A stretch of 64,000 bases of DNA, taken from Spiribacter halobius. Its GTDB lineage: Bacteria; Pseudomonadota; Gammaproteobacteria; Nitrococcales; Nitrococcaceae. This document shows, piece after piece, positions 8,942 to 18,700 of this stretch. The stretch is from NCBI RefSeq assembly GCF_020883455.1, contig NZ_CP086615.1, forward strand, positions 372,001 through 436,000, given 5' to 3'. The stretch's first letter is position 1, and the number at the start of each line of letters is the position of its first letter. Below the pieces are notes generated by a model. The model was not told the DNA's origin and did not search any database. It saw nothing but the letters and a program-made list of their open reading frames with translations. The translations under genes were made by a program, and so were the position numbers.

Positions 8942-9802
8942 CTACCGGGAGGTGAAGCGCTGGCCGTTCTCGAACGCCCAGGTCCGGGTGATCACCAGCA
9001 GGTCGTTGTCCTGCAGCACTGCCTCCGGCACCCGCTGGAACGGCGCGGCGAGGTCGACGATGCGCTGGGCAGCCTGGTCCAGGGCGGGCTCGCCGGAGCT
9101 GCGCAGCACCCGGGCGGCATGCACGACGCCGTCCGGGCGCAGGGTGACCTCCAGGATCACGCGCCCCGACAGGCCGCGGGCGCGCAGCTCCCGCGGGTAG
9201 TTGAGGTTGCCGATGCGCTCGACGTGGTTCACCCACTGACGCATGTACTCCGCGGCCTCGTGGGCGCGGGTGCGGGCATTGATTCGGCGTTTGCTCGGGT
9301 AGCGGGCGCTGATGCGCTCTGCCACCGCTGCCAGCTCGGCGGCGGCCGCAACCTGCCGGTCCGCGCTCACCGGTTCGGGGGTTCCGTGCTCTTCCGGATT
9401 GCGCGGCTGCGGCTCGGGCTGGGCCGGTACGGCTTCGTCCGCCCCGGCGATCGCCTCGCGCTGGTCCGGCGTGACCTCGGCCCCCGGTGGTGGCGCGGCC
9501 TGCAGCGGAGAGGCGCCCTCGGGCACGCCGGGCATGAAGGCCTCGGTGGGGCGTTCCGGAATCTCGGCGGTCTCGGACTCGCCACCGCCGTCCTGATTCG
9601 CCTCGGCGAGGAAGTCGTAGTCCTCCGGTGTCTCCTCCTGCGGCCGATCGGCGAGGGTCACCTCGATCATGGGCGCCGGCCGCTGCGGGGCCTCCGCCAG
9701 CCCGGTGAAGCCGACACCGAGGATCACCAGCGCGTGGGCGGCGAGGGAGAGAAACAGCGCCAGCGAGACGCGGTCCACTGCGGTGACTGCTGCTGTGCTC
9801 AT
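8942..9802 (-). CDS. tonB: TonB family energy-transducing protein
   Basis: A 286-residue protein with one N-terminal membrane anchor (about residues 12-33), a proline- and acid-rich periplasmic linker (about 60-145), a helical AAAELAAVAERISARY stretch, and a C-terminal TonB domain containing YPRELRARGLSGRVILEVTLRPDG. TonB couples inner-membrane proton-motive force to outer-membrane receptors. The position between yqgE and gshB, next to the pil-chp operon, equals P. aeruginosa tonB3, which is needed for twitching motility, so a pilus-related role is plausible. No ExbB/ExbD is nearby. Confidence 0.88.
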   Translation of the reverse strand: MSTAAVTAVDRVSLALFLSLAAHALVILGVGFTGLAEAPQRPAPMIEVTLADRPQEETPEDYDFLAEANQDGGGESETAEIPERPTEAFMPGVPEGASPLQAAPPPGAEVTPDQREAIAGADEAVPAQPEPQPRNPEEHGTPEPVSADRQVAAAAELAAVAERISARYPSKRRINARTRAHEAAEYMRQWVNHVERIGNLNYPRELRARGLSGRVILEVTLRPDGVVHAARVLRSSGEPALDQAAQRIVDLAAPFQRVPEAVLQDNDLLVITRTWAFENGQRFTSR

Positions 9803-10073
9803 GGCCGAACGTTCCGCATCGGAGGACGCCGATGATGCCTGCTGTGCCCGCTCCGGGCTGCGACCAGGATTCCAGTTTGGGGTTTCGGGGGAGCCCGAGG
9901 GCTTCGGGTTAGCGTTTAACGTTGAAGGTTAGGCCTGTCGCGCGCCGCGGCGGCAGAGGGCGAACCGCCGAACCACCTCCTCGGCGCGCTGATGGCATGT
10001 CTCGCTCGAGGCAGAGCCCATGCCGGTCGGAAAACGCTCATCGGAGCCGAACCTTAAACCCAAAACGGGGCCA
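9803..10073. other. tonB-gshB spacer with fold-back AT-rich segments
   Basis: This 271-bp gap holds no credible gene. It contains short GTTTGGGG/GTTTAACGTTGAAGGTT segments around 9865-9930 that are partly complementary to CCTTAAACCCAAAAC near 10052-10067. The gshB stop lies in the loop of a short GGGCC-TGAT-GGCCC inverted repeat followed by GTTTTGGG on the minus strand, which may end gshB transcription. Confidence 0.4.
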
Positions 10074-11021
10074 TCAGGCCCGCTCCCCCTCGATCCAGTC
10101 GAACAGCGTCCCGGCGATGTTCAGGCCGCACTGGGCGTCCAGCTCGCGCACGCAGGTGGGGCTGGTGACGTTGATCTCGGTGAGGGAGTCGCCGATGACG
10201 TCGAGCCCGACGAAGGTGAGGCCGCGCTCGCGCAGGAAAGGGGCGACCTCGCTGGCGATCCAGCGCTCGCGTTCGGTCAGCGGGCGGGCGACACCGCGGC
10301 CGCCAGCGGCGAGATTGCCGCGGCTCTCGCCGGCCAGCGGGATGCGCGCCAGGGCATAGGGCACGGGCTCGCCGTCCACCAGCAGCACGCGGCGGTCGCC
10401 GTCACGGATCTCGGGTAGGTACCGTTGGGCCATGACGTAGCGCGTGCCGCGCCTGGAGAGCGTCTCGATGATTACCGAGGTGTTCGGGTCGCCGTCCTCG
10501 ACCACGAAGATGGACTCCCCGCCCATGCCGTGCAGGGGCTTGAACACCGCGCGGCCCTGCTCGCGCAGGAAGGCGCGCAGCGGCTCCGCGCGCATCTCCA
10601 CCACCGTGTCCGTGCAGCACTGCGGGAAGTAGGCGATGGCCAGCTTCTCCTGGACGTCGCGCAGTCCCCGCGGGCGGTTCACCACGGTCACCCCCTCGGC
10701 CTCCGCGGCCTCGAGGATGTAGGTGGCGTACAGGTACTCGCTGTCCACCGGCGGGTCCTTGCGCATGAGCACGACGTCCAGCTCGGCCAGCGGGTGCTCG
10801 CGCTGCGCGCCGAGGGTGTACCAGTCGGCGTTGTCGTCGCGCACCTCCAGCGCGGCGCTTCGGCCCCAGGGCCGGCCGTTGCGCAGAGAGAGGTCGGACA
10901 GCTCCAGATGGTTCAGCTGCCAGCCCCGGCGTTGCGCCTCCAGCAGCATGGCGAGGGTGGTGTCCTTGTACGGCGTGATGCCGGAAATGGGATCCATGAC
11001 CACGCCAAGGCGCCGCGTCAT
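10074..11021 (-). CDS. gshB: glutathione synthetase
   Basis: A 315-residue ATP-grasp enzyme that joins gamma-glutamylcysteine and glycine. The N-terminal MDPISGITPYKDTTLAML is the GshB signature; KPLHGMGGESIFVV is the ATP-binding loop and the late FVGLDVIGDSLTEINVTSPT gives the metal-binding D...N pattern. The ATG at 11021 has GGAG 9 bases upstream; an in-frame GTG at 11039 would add six residues. It is divergent from pilG, as in Pseudomonas. Confidence 0.96.
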   Translation of the reverse strand: MTRRLGVVMDPISGITPYKDTTLAMLLEAQRRGWQLNHLELSDLSLRNGRPWGRSAALEVRDDNADWYTLGAQREHPLAELDVVLMRKDPPVDSEYLYATYILEAAEAEGVTVVNRPRGLRDVQEKLAIAYFPQCCTDTVVEMRAEPLRAFLREQGRAVFKPLHGMGGESIFVVEDGDPNTSVIIETLSRRGTRYVMAQRYLPEIRDGDRRVLLVDGEPVPYALARIPLAGESRGNLAAGGRGVARPLTERERWIASEVAPFLRERGLTFVGLDVIGDSLTEINVTSPTCVRELDAQCGLNIAGTLFDWIEGERA

Positions 11022-11197
11022 CGTGCACGCTCCGCGCACTGGCAGCTCAGGATCGCGCCCGGCCTGCCGATACGCTCGGCAGGGGCGCGGTAGAGGCGGC
11101 GGATCCGGGGCTGGCGCATGGGGGTCTCCTGAGGCCTGGGTCGCAGATCCCGCCGCGCGCGAAGTGGCGCCGGAAAGGCTGCGGCGGGGTCGCTAGA

Positions 11198-11226
11198 TTG
11201 TACCCCAGTGGTGTGGTAATTAAACT
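11198..11226 (+). promoter_or_regulatory. candidate sigma-70 promoter for the pil-chp operon
   Basis: TTGTAC (11198-11203) and TAAACT (11221-11226) are separated by exactly 17 bases. Transcription from here would start near 11233, leaving about 60 bases of leader before the GTG chosen for pilG. This placement argues against any pilG start codon upstream of 11233. Confidence 0.5.
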
Positions 11227-11296
11227 CCGGAACATGGCGCAAGGCCTTGAGCAGCACGGCTTTGGCGTCTCCGGCAGGGACACAGCGGGGGAGCCG

Positions 11297-11701
11297 GTGG
11301 ATCAGACGAGCGAGCACAACGGGCTGGCCGGCCTCAAGGTCATGGTCATCGACGACAGCAAAACCATCCGCCGTACGGCGGAGACGCTGCTGCGCAAGGA
11401 AGGCTGCGAGGTGATCACAGCCACGGACGGCTTCGAGGCCCTGGCCAAGATTGCCGATCATCACCCGGCGATCATCTTCATCGACATCATGATGCCGCGT
11501 CTGGATGGCTACCAGACCTGCGCGCTGATCAAGAACAACGAAATGTTCCGGGGTACCCCGGTGATCATGCTCTCCAGCAAGGACGGCCTGTTCGATCGGG
11601 CCCGTGGACGCATCGTCGGTTCCGAGCAGTACCTCACCAAGCCCTTTACCCGGGAGGAGCTGCTGGGAGCCATTCGCCGCCATCGGGAACAGGCGGCCTA
11701 G
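11297..11701 (+). CDS. pilG: twitching motility response regulator PilG
   Basis: A 134-residue single-domain receiver. The acid pocket is in VMVIDDSKTIR, the phospho-acceptor Asp in IIFIDIMMPRLDGY, the switch Ser/Thr in VIMLSSKDG, and the Lys in YLTKPFTREELL. PilG receives phosphate from ChpA and controls pilus extension and cAMP signalling. The GTG at 11297 is preferred: GGGGGAG precedes it and the product matches the length of known PilG; an ATG at 11234 would add 21 unconserved residues and sits at the predicted transcription start. Confidence 0.9.
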   Translation: MDQTSEHNGLAGLKVMVIDDSKTIRRTAETLLRKEGCEVITATDGFEALAKIADHHPAIIFIDIMMPRLDGYQTCALIKNNEMFRGTPVIMLSSKDGLFDRARGRIVGSEQYLTKPFTREELLGAIRRHREQAA

Positions 11702-11789
11702 GCGTCCCGCGGCGTCTGCCGGCGACAGGGACGACACGGCGCACGACCCGAGTGAACACTACGGCTGACATTGCTATGGGGGATCCGGA

Positions 11790-12155
11790 ATGACCCGCAT
11801 CTTGGTTGTCGACGACTCGCCGACGGAAACCCATGTGCTGAAGAACATGCTGGAGCAGCACGGCTTCGCCGTGAGCGTGGCCCAGGACGGCGAGCAGGGG
11901 CTTGCCAAGGCCCGCTCGGAGAAGCCGGACCTGATCCTCATGGATATCGTCATGCCCGGGGTCAACGGCTTCCAGGCCACGCGCAAGCTCTCCAAGGACC
12001 CGGAGACCTCGGCCATACCCATCGTCATGATCAGCACCAAGGATCAGGACACCGATCGCATCTGGGCCAAGCGCCAGGGTGCGCTCGACTACATCAGCAA
12101 GCCGGTAACGGAGCAGGAGCTCCTGGACAAGGTGCATGCCGCGCTCGGCCGCTGA
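11790..12155 (+). CDS. pilH: twitching motility response regulator PilH
   Basis: A 121-residue receiver with phospho-acceptor Asp in LILMDIVMPGVNGF, acidic pocket ILVVDDSPTE, and Lys in YISKPVTEQELL. In P. aeruginosa PilH acts as a phosphate sink and favours retraction. A purine-rich GGGGGATC lies just before the ATG. It begins 88 bases after pilG and its 3' end overlaps pilI by 20 bases. Confidence 0.95.
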   Translation: MTRILVVDDSPTETHVLKNMLEQHGFAVSVAQDGEQGLAKARSEKPDLILMDIVMPGVNGFQATRKLSKDPETSAIPIVMISTKDQDTDRIWAKRQGALDYISKPVTEQELLDKVHAALGR

Positions 12156-12711
12156 ACCGGAGCGCTCCGAGGTGCGCGCCGGCGACGAGGGACCCTGGGC
12201 GCTGCTGCGCCATCTGGAGCGGCTCGGCCTTGGCCACCGCGAACCGCTGCCCGCCCAGGAGGCGGCGCGCGACGTCTGGTCCGGGGTCGGCTTCCGTATC
12301 GGCGGCCAGCATTACGTGGCGGCGCTGGGCGACGTCGCCGAGATCATGACCTGGCCCGCGGTCTCCCGCGTGCCGCACACCCGGAGCTGGGTGCGGGGGC
12401 TCGCCAACGTCCGCGGCAACCTGCTGCCGATCCTCGACCTGAGCGCCTTTCTCGGGCGCGGCGAAGTGGCACCCTCGCGGCTGGTCCGGGTGCTGGTGAT
12501 CGAGCAGCAGGGCGTGAACGCCGGACTGCTGGTGGACGAGGTGCTCGGCATGCGCCAGTTCGACCAGGCGGACTGGCAGGAATCGGTATCGGCGGAGGCC
12601 GGGATCACCCCGTTCCTGGACGGTCGTTTCAGCACCGCCGAGGGCGAGTGGCCGGTCTTCAGCATGGCGGCGCTGGCGCGGCATCCGCGCTTTCTCAGCG
12701 TCGCCGACTGA
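12136..12711 (+). CDS. pilI: CheW-like adaptor PilI
   Basis: A 191-residue CheW-domain protein linking the PilJ receptor to the ChpA kinase. The CheW fold is seen from about residue 50: GFRIGGQHYVAALGDVAEI, then RGLANVRGNLLPILDLSAFLG and NAGLLVDEVLGMRQF. A 45-residue N-terminal extension precedes it. The ATG lies within pilH (20-bp overlap), so translation is probably coupled. Confidence 0.92.
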   Translation: MPRSAAEPERSEVRAGDEGPWALLRHLERLGLGHREPLPAQEAARDVWSGVGFRIGGQHYVAALGDVAEIMTWPAVSRVPHTRSWVRGLANVRGNLLPILDLSAFLGRGEVAPSRLVRVLVIEQQGVNAGLLVDEVLGMRQFDQADWQESVSAEAGITPFLDGRFSTAEGEWPVFSMAALARHPRFLSVAD

Positions 12712-12807
12712 GCTCGAGAGCCGAAGGCGGCGTCCGCCGCGGCGATTGAATGATTCCGCCACTGGCTCGGCCGGGGCGGACAATCCTTGCGCGAAGAGGT
12801 TGGCAAC

Positions 12808-14859
12808 ATGAACGCGTCGCAGGATACGGGTCGGATCGAGAGCATGCGGCGGACCGCCAATGTGCTCTCGCTGCTGGTGGTGGTGGCGATCCTGCTGATG
12901 GGCGGCAGCTTCGGCTACGTCGCCTACTACGGCAATTTCGAGCAGGCCTATGCCGAGCGGGCGGACAGCATCGCCGCGCGTACGCAGGGTCTGGCGCGCA
13001 ACGCCGGCCGGGCGCTGGACGGCGAGGCCGCAGGCTTCCGGGGGGTCGCTGCGGACCGTGATGCCCTGAGCCGTCAGATCACCGCCCTCACCGAGGGCGA
13101 GCCGGAGACCGGCCTGCCGCCGGCGGACGAGCTCGGCGGCGAGGCCGGCCAGGCCACGGCGGCGGTCGCCGCAAGCTGGGCCGAGCTCCGGCCGGCCGCC
13201 GACACGGTGGTGGCGCGGCAGGACGCGGCTCTGGCCGCCGCCGCGCTGGCGGACCGCTTCGGCGAGGCGCTGCCGGACATGCAGGAGCTGGCAGCGGAGC
13301 TGGCGGCACGCCTCTCCGCCATCGGTGCCGACCGTGACCAGATCGTCCTAGCCGGCGAGCTTTCCACGCAGGCCGAGCGCATCGCCCGCGCCCTCGAGCG
13401 CATGCCCGGGCCGGCCAGCGCCGCGGCCGCCGAGACCCTCGCCGAGGCGCGGGCGGCGTTCCAGCGCCGTCTGCAGGCGCTCGCCCAGGGCGGCGATCTG
13501 GGCGTCGGCGCCGTCACCGACAACACCGCGGCCGGGCTGCTGGTGGAGCTTGCCGAGCGCTACGAGGGGCTTGCCGGCGAGCTCTCGGAGGTTGAGGCCG
13601 CGGGCGGCGAGATCGCTGCCATGGCGGACGCCGCCGAGTCCCTGCGCACGGGCTCGGACACACTGCTGCAGCGGGCCCAGACGCTCACCGCTGCCTTCGC
13701 CGCGCTGCCGGCGCAGCGGCCGATCAAGGAGTGGTACGGCTTCGTTGCCGGTGGTATCGCCCTGGTGCTGCTGGTGCTGCGCGGCTTCCTGGCCCGGAGC
13801 ATCAGCCAGGCCGAGCTCGCCCGCACCGAGGCGGAGCGCGAGCGGGTGAACGAGGCCCAGCGGCGCAACCAGGAGGCGATCCTCAACCTGCTCGACGAGA
13901 TCGAGGGCCTGAAGGAGGGTGACCTCACCGTCGAGGCCTCGGTGGGCGAGGAGATCACCGGCGCCATCGGTGACGCCTTCAACGACGCCATCGAGGCGCT
14001 GCGCAATCTGGTGCTGACCATCAACGAGACCTCCGTGCAGGTCTCCTCCGCGGCCCAGCAGACCCAGGCCACGGCCATGCACCTGGCCGAGGCCTCGGAC
14101 CATCAGGCACATCAGATCACCGCTGCCTCGGCGGCGGTCAACGAGATGGCCGTGTCCATCGATCAGGTGTCGCGCAACGCCGAGGAGTCGGCCCGCGTCG
14201 CCCAGCAGTCCGTGGAGCTCTCGGTGCGCGGCGCGGACACGGTGAAGCGCACCATCGAGCAGATGGACAGCATCCGCGAGCAGATCCAGGAGACCTCCAA
14301 GCGCATCAAGCGCCTCGGCGAGTCCTCCCAGGAGATCGGCAACATCGTCGAGCTCATCAACGACATCGCCGATCAGACCAACATTCTGGCGCTGAACGCC
14401 TCCATCCAGGCGGCCATGGCCGGCGAGTCCGGGCGCGGCTTCGCTGTGGTGGCCGACGAGGTGCAGCGCCTCGCCGAGCGCTCCGGCAACGCCACCAAGC
14501 AGATCGAGGCCCTGGTCAAGACCATCCAGACCGATACCAACGAGGCCGTGATCTCCATGGAGCAGAGCACCTCCGGCGTGGTCGCGGGTGCTCGCCAGGC
14601 GGAGGAGGCCGGCGAGGCCCTGCGCGAGATCGAGAACGTCTCCAAGCAGCTCGCGGGGCTGATCCAGAACATCTCCGAGGCCTCCCGGCAGCAGGCGAAC
14701 GCCGCCGCCAACGTCTCCGACACCATGAACGTCATCCAGGAGATCACCTCCCAGACGTCCGCGGGCACCAACGAGACGGCCACCTCCATCGGCAACCTGG
14801 CCGACCTCGCCAACGACCTGCGCAGCTCCGTGGCCGGCTTCAAGCTGCCCGAGGCCTGA
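12808..14859 (+). CDS. pilJ: type IV pilus methyl-accepting chemotaxis receptor PilJ
   Basis: A 683-residue transmembrane receptor. One membrane helix is near residues 19-40 and a second near 312-330; between them lies a ~270-residue alanine-rich helical periplasmic region, as in PilJ. A HAMP-like segment follows, then a methyl-accepting signalling domain with the hairpin tip [20 protein letters not shown]. The tip motif has [23 protein letters not shown], where most MCPs have NAAIEAARAGE; this [11 protein letters not shown] form is usual for PilJ. AGAGG lies 8 bases before the ATG at 12808. Confidence 0.95.
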   Translation: MNASQDTGRIESMRRTANVLSLLVVVAILLMGGSFGYVAYYGNFEQAYAERADSIAARTQGLARNAGRALDGEAAGFRGVAADRDALSRQITALTEGEPETGLPPADELGGEAGQATAAVAASWAELRPAADTVVARQDAALAAAALADRFGEALPDMQELAAELAARLSAIGADRDQIVLAGELSTQAERIARALERMPGPASAAAAETLAEARAAFQRRLQALAQGGDLGVGAVTDNTAAGLLVELAERYEGLAGELSEVEAAGGEIAAMADAAESLRTGSDTLLQRAQTLTAAFAALPAQRPIKEWYGFVAGGIALVLLVLRGFLARSISQAELARTEAERERVNEAQRRNQEAILNLLDEIEGLKEGDLTVEASVGEEITGAIGDAFNDAIEALRNLVLTINETSVQVSSAAQQTQATAMHLAEASDHQAHQITAASAAVNEMAVSIDQVSRNAEESARVAQQSVELSVRGADTVKRTIEQMDSIREQIQETSKRIKRLGESSQEIGNIVELINDIADQTNILALNASIQAAMAGESGRGFAVVADEVQRLAERSGNATKQIEALVKTIQTDTNEAVISMEQSTSGVVAGARQAEEAGEALREIENVSKQLAGLIQNISEASRQQANAAANVSDTMNVIQEITSQTSAGTNETATSIGNLADLANDLRSSVAGFKLPEA

Positions 14860-14871
14860 GAGGGGTAGCGC

Positions 14872-15783
14872 ATGGCGACGCCGGCAATGGCCGAGCCACT
14901 CCTCACGCTACCGGCCGAGCCGGCGGCGATGAGTGATGCCGAGTTCGACGTCTGGGCCGAGCTGCTGCGGGAACGCACCGGCATGCGCCTTGCGCGCGAG
15001 CGCCGCTCGTTTCTGATTACCGCCCTCGCGGCTCGCATGGCGGAGCGCGGCTTCGAGGATCGCGCGGCCTACTATGCGCATCTGCGTGCCGGCGCCGTCG
15101 GCCAGCTCGAATGGGCCGCCCTGGTGGACCGGCTGACCGTGCAGGAGACGCGCTTCTACCGGGACGCGGCGAGCCTCGACTGGCTGCGCGGCGCCGGTCT
15201 GCCGGCGCTCCTCTCCGGGCTGCCGCCGGCCACCGCGCTGCAGGCCTGGAGTGCGGGCTGCGCCACGGGGGAAGAGGCGTATACGCTGGCGATGCTGCTG
15301 GATGAGGCGCTCGCCGGCACGGGACGCTACTTCGGCGTGACCGGCAGCGACCTCAGCCTGCGGGCCCTGGCTCGGGCCCGCCGCGGCGAGTTCCCCGCGC
15401 GGCGGCTGGCGCCGCTGCCCACCGAGTGGCGGGAACGCTATTGCGAGCCCCTGCCGGGGGAGCGCTACCAGGTGTGCGAGCGGCTACGGGCCCGGACCTG
15501 CTTCCTGCAGAACAACCTGCTGGAGCCGGCCTCGAGCCCGCTGCCGGCGATGCATCTCATCGTCTGCCAGAACGTCCTGATCTACTTTGACCGGCCCCGC
15601 CGCGAGCAGCTGCTCGCGGAGCTGGCCCGACGGCTGCAACCCGGTGGCCTGCTGGTGCTCGGCGCCGGCGAGTTGAGCCGCTGGCGGCCGGCCGGCCTCG
15701 AGCGGGTTGCACAGGATCACCTCCTCATTTTCCGGCGCCGCGCCGACGCAACCGTGGCGCCTGCGGCCGGAACCCGGGCATGA
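14872..15783 (+). CDS. pilK: CheR-type methyltransferase PilK
   Basis: A 303-residue S-adenosylmethionine-dependent glutamate methyltransferase for PilJ. The N-terminal helical CheR domain precedes a catalytic domain with WSAGCATGEEAYTLAMLL (about residue 125), FGVTGSDLSLRALARARRG, and HLIVCQNVLIYFDRPRREQL. The spacing from pilJ is 12 bases and the stop overlaps chpA by 4 bases. Confidence 0.95.
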   Translation: MATPAMAEPLLTLPAEPAAMSDAEFDVWAELLRERTGMRLARERRSFLITALAARMAERGFEDRAAYYAHLRAGAVGQLEWAALVDRLTVQETRFYRDAASLDWLRGAGLPALLSGLPPATALQAWSAGCATGEEAYTLAMLLDEALAGTGRYFGVTGSDLSLRALARARRGEFPARRLAPLPTEWRERYCEPLPGERYQVCERLRARTCFLQNNLLEPASSPLPAMHLIVCQNVLIYFDRPRREQLLAELARRLQPGGLLVLGAGELSRWRPAGLERVAQDHLLIFRRRADATVAPAAGTRA

Positions 15784-18700
15784 GCATGAGCAGCGAGATC
15801 GATCACAGCACCCTGCGCTGGGTGAAGAAGGAGCTGGACGAGACGCTGCGGGAAGCGGCGGCGGCGCTGGAGCGCTTCAGCGAGGATCCCGCCGACGCCA
15901 CCCAGGCCCAGTTCTGCATCGCCCAACTGCACCAGGTCCGGGGCATCCTGCAGATGCTGGAGCTGCACGGTGCCGCCATGCTCACCGAGGAGATGGAGCA
16001 GCTCGGCGCGGCGCTGCTGGAGGGCGATGCCGCCCGCGGCGAGAGCGGCGCCGAGGTGCTGATGGGCGCGATCCTGCGCCTGCGCGACTACCTCGAGCGC
16101 CTGGAGGGCGGGCAGCAGGACGCCGCCCTGCTGATCCTGCCCCTGGTCAACGAGCTGCGGGCCGCGCGGGGCGAGGCCATCATCGCCGAGAGTGCCCTGT
16201 TCTCTCCGGATCTCGGCCGTGCGCCGGAAATGCCCCGCCACGACCGCGACGGCGCCGACCACCTGCCGGAGGTCGCCGGCGCCGCGCGCACGCTGTTCCA
16301 GCGCGGGCTGCTCGGCTTCCTGCGGGGGCAGGGTGTGCGGCAGGGCCTGGAGCGCATGCGCGAGGCGGCCGATCAGCTCGACGCCGCGGCCCCGGACGAT
16401 CGCACCGGTGCGGTCTGGTGGGTCGTCGGCACCGTCGCGGAGGCCCTGGCGGCCGGCGCGCTCAATGCCGATGCCGCAGTGCGCAACCTGATCGGCCAGG
16501 TGGACCGCCAGATCAAGGCGGTGGCGCGGCACGGCGCGGAGGCCGAGCGCCCGGAGGCGCTGATGCGCGGCCTGCTCTACTACCTCGCAGGCGCCGCGCC
16601 CGCGACGCCCCGCATCGAGGCGGTGCAGACCCACTACGACCTGCCGGCGCTGATCGCCGACCAGCAGCGCCTGGAGCAGGCCCGCGAGGGCCTGTTCGGC
16701 CCCGGCGTGGATGCCTTCCGCAGCGTGGCCGAGGCAATCCGCGAGGACCTCGCCGGCGTCAAGGACACCCTCGACCTCTACGTCCGCGGCAGCGCCCGGG
16801 AGCCCGAGCGCCTCGGGGCGGCCGCCGACGCCATGCGCCGCATCGCCGACACCCTCGGTGTGCTTGGCCTCGCCGCCCCGCGACGGGTGGTGCTGGAGCA
16901 GGCAGAGCTGGTGCGGGGGCTCGAGGGCAGCGACGACGACGCACTCACCGTGATGAAGGCGGCGGAGTCGCTGCTGTACGTGGAGTCGGCGCTGCAGGGG
17001 CTCGGCGGGCGTGCGCGCGAGGGCGCCGACGGCGGGCCCGCCGCCGCGCCGGAGACGCCGGAGGCGGCGCTTTTCCGCAGCGAGTATCGCGAGGTCGTGG
17101 CGCTCACCCTGGATGAGGCCATCACCGAGGTGGGGCGCGTCAAGGAGGCCATCGTGCGCTTCCTCGAGAGCCACGATGGTGTCCAGCTGGAGGGCCTGGA
17201 CGAGCGCTTCGCCAGCATCCGCGGGGCCCTCGGCATCATGGAGCTGCCGCGAGCCGCGGCCCTGGTGGGTGCGGCCGCGCACTACGTCACCGAGCGTCTG
17301 GCGAGCGATGAGACGCCGCCGCCGGCGGAGGCGCTGGACGATCTGGCCGATGCGGTGACCAGCATCGAGTACTACCTCGAGGCGCTGCGCGACGGCCGCA
17401 GCGGCGCCGCGCAGGTACTGGACGTCGCCGAGAACGGGCTCCGCCGCCTGGGCGAAGCCCTGCCGGCGGCGGCCGTGTCCGCCGGGGCCACGGCGGAGCC
17501 CGCGCCCACGGCGGCGGAGTCAGCGGCGGACGATGCTGCGGTGGCCGAGTCCGAGGCATCGGCTGGCCCGGCAGAGACGGTCACGGACGAAGCCGCACCC
17601 CCGGCACCGGACCGGCCCGCCACGCAGCCCGACGCGGCGATCGATTTCTCCAGGAAGCGCGGACGAGTCGATCTCGACGTCCCGGTGCGGGCCGACGAGC
17701 TGGATGCCGAAATCGTGGAGATCTTCGTCGAGGAGGCAGGCGAGGTCCTGGAGACGCTGGCCGAGAGCTTCCCGCGCTGGCGCGCCAATCCCGACGACGA
17801 GCCGGCGCTGCTCACCACCCGGCGCATGTTCCACACCCTCAAGGGCAGCGGCCGGCTCGCCGGCGCCCTGCTTCTGGGCGAGCTGGCCTGGGCGGTGGAA
17901 AACCTGCTGAACCGGATCCTCGACCGCAGCCGGGAAGCCGACGAGTCGGTCTTCGACGTGGTGAAGCGGTCGATCGACGCGGTTCCGGGCCTGCTGCAGG
18001 AGTTCCAGGGCGGCGCCGCCCCTGCGACGGACGTCCGCGGGCTGATGCGCGAGGCGGCCCGGCTGGCCGATCCGGCCAGTGCCGTCGAGGCGGAGGGCGG
18101 CGATGAGGAGGCTGACACCGCCGCGGCGGCAGCGGCCGCCGACGAGCCCGATGCCGACACCAGCGCCGGCGATGAGGGGCCCGCGAGCGAAGCGATGGAG
18201 CCCGGGTCCGATGCCGCCGGGGCAGCCGATGCGGATGCCACGGAGACCGGCAGCGAAGACGCTGCCAGCGAAGCCGCCGGTTTCGACGCCGGTGAGGGCA
18301 CGGCGGCGCCGGCCACGGCCGATGCCGGCGAGGACGAGGTCGGCGCGCCGGTTCCGGGCGCTGACGAGCCGCTGCCGGCTGGCGACCCCGCCGGCCACGG
18401 AGAGGCCACGGAGCAGACCGCCGCGCCGGAGCGCGCCGACGCCGCGGACGCGGAGTCAGCCGCCGGTGCTGACGGCCCCACGGTCGTGGACGAGGACACG
18501 GGCGATGATGCGGCCGGGCACGAGACTGCCGACCACGTCGAGGCCGCCGGCGAGCATGAGACCGCCGACGGGGCCGAGGCCGTGGCCGAGCCCGAGGGCA
18601 ACCGTGAGCCCGAGGCCGCCGGCGATGCCGAATCGGAAACCGCGGCGCTGCCGGCCATGGACCCGATCCTCTACGACATCTTCAGCAAGGAGGCCGAGGA

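Noticed and set aside
11198-11296. Longer pilG from the TTG at 11198 or ATG at 11234
   Set aside because: The TTG coincides with a good -35 element and the ATG with the predicted transcription start; the extra residues have no match in PilG.
17372-18658. 428-codon minus-strand open frame inside chpA, rich in Ser/Ala
   Set aside because: It mirrors the Ala/Glu/Asp linker codons of chpA and resembles no protein; chpA is convincing throughout on the plus strand.
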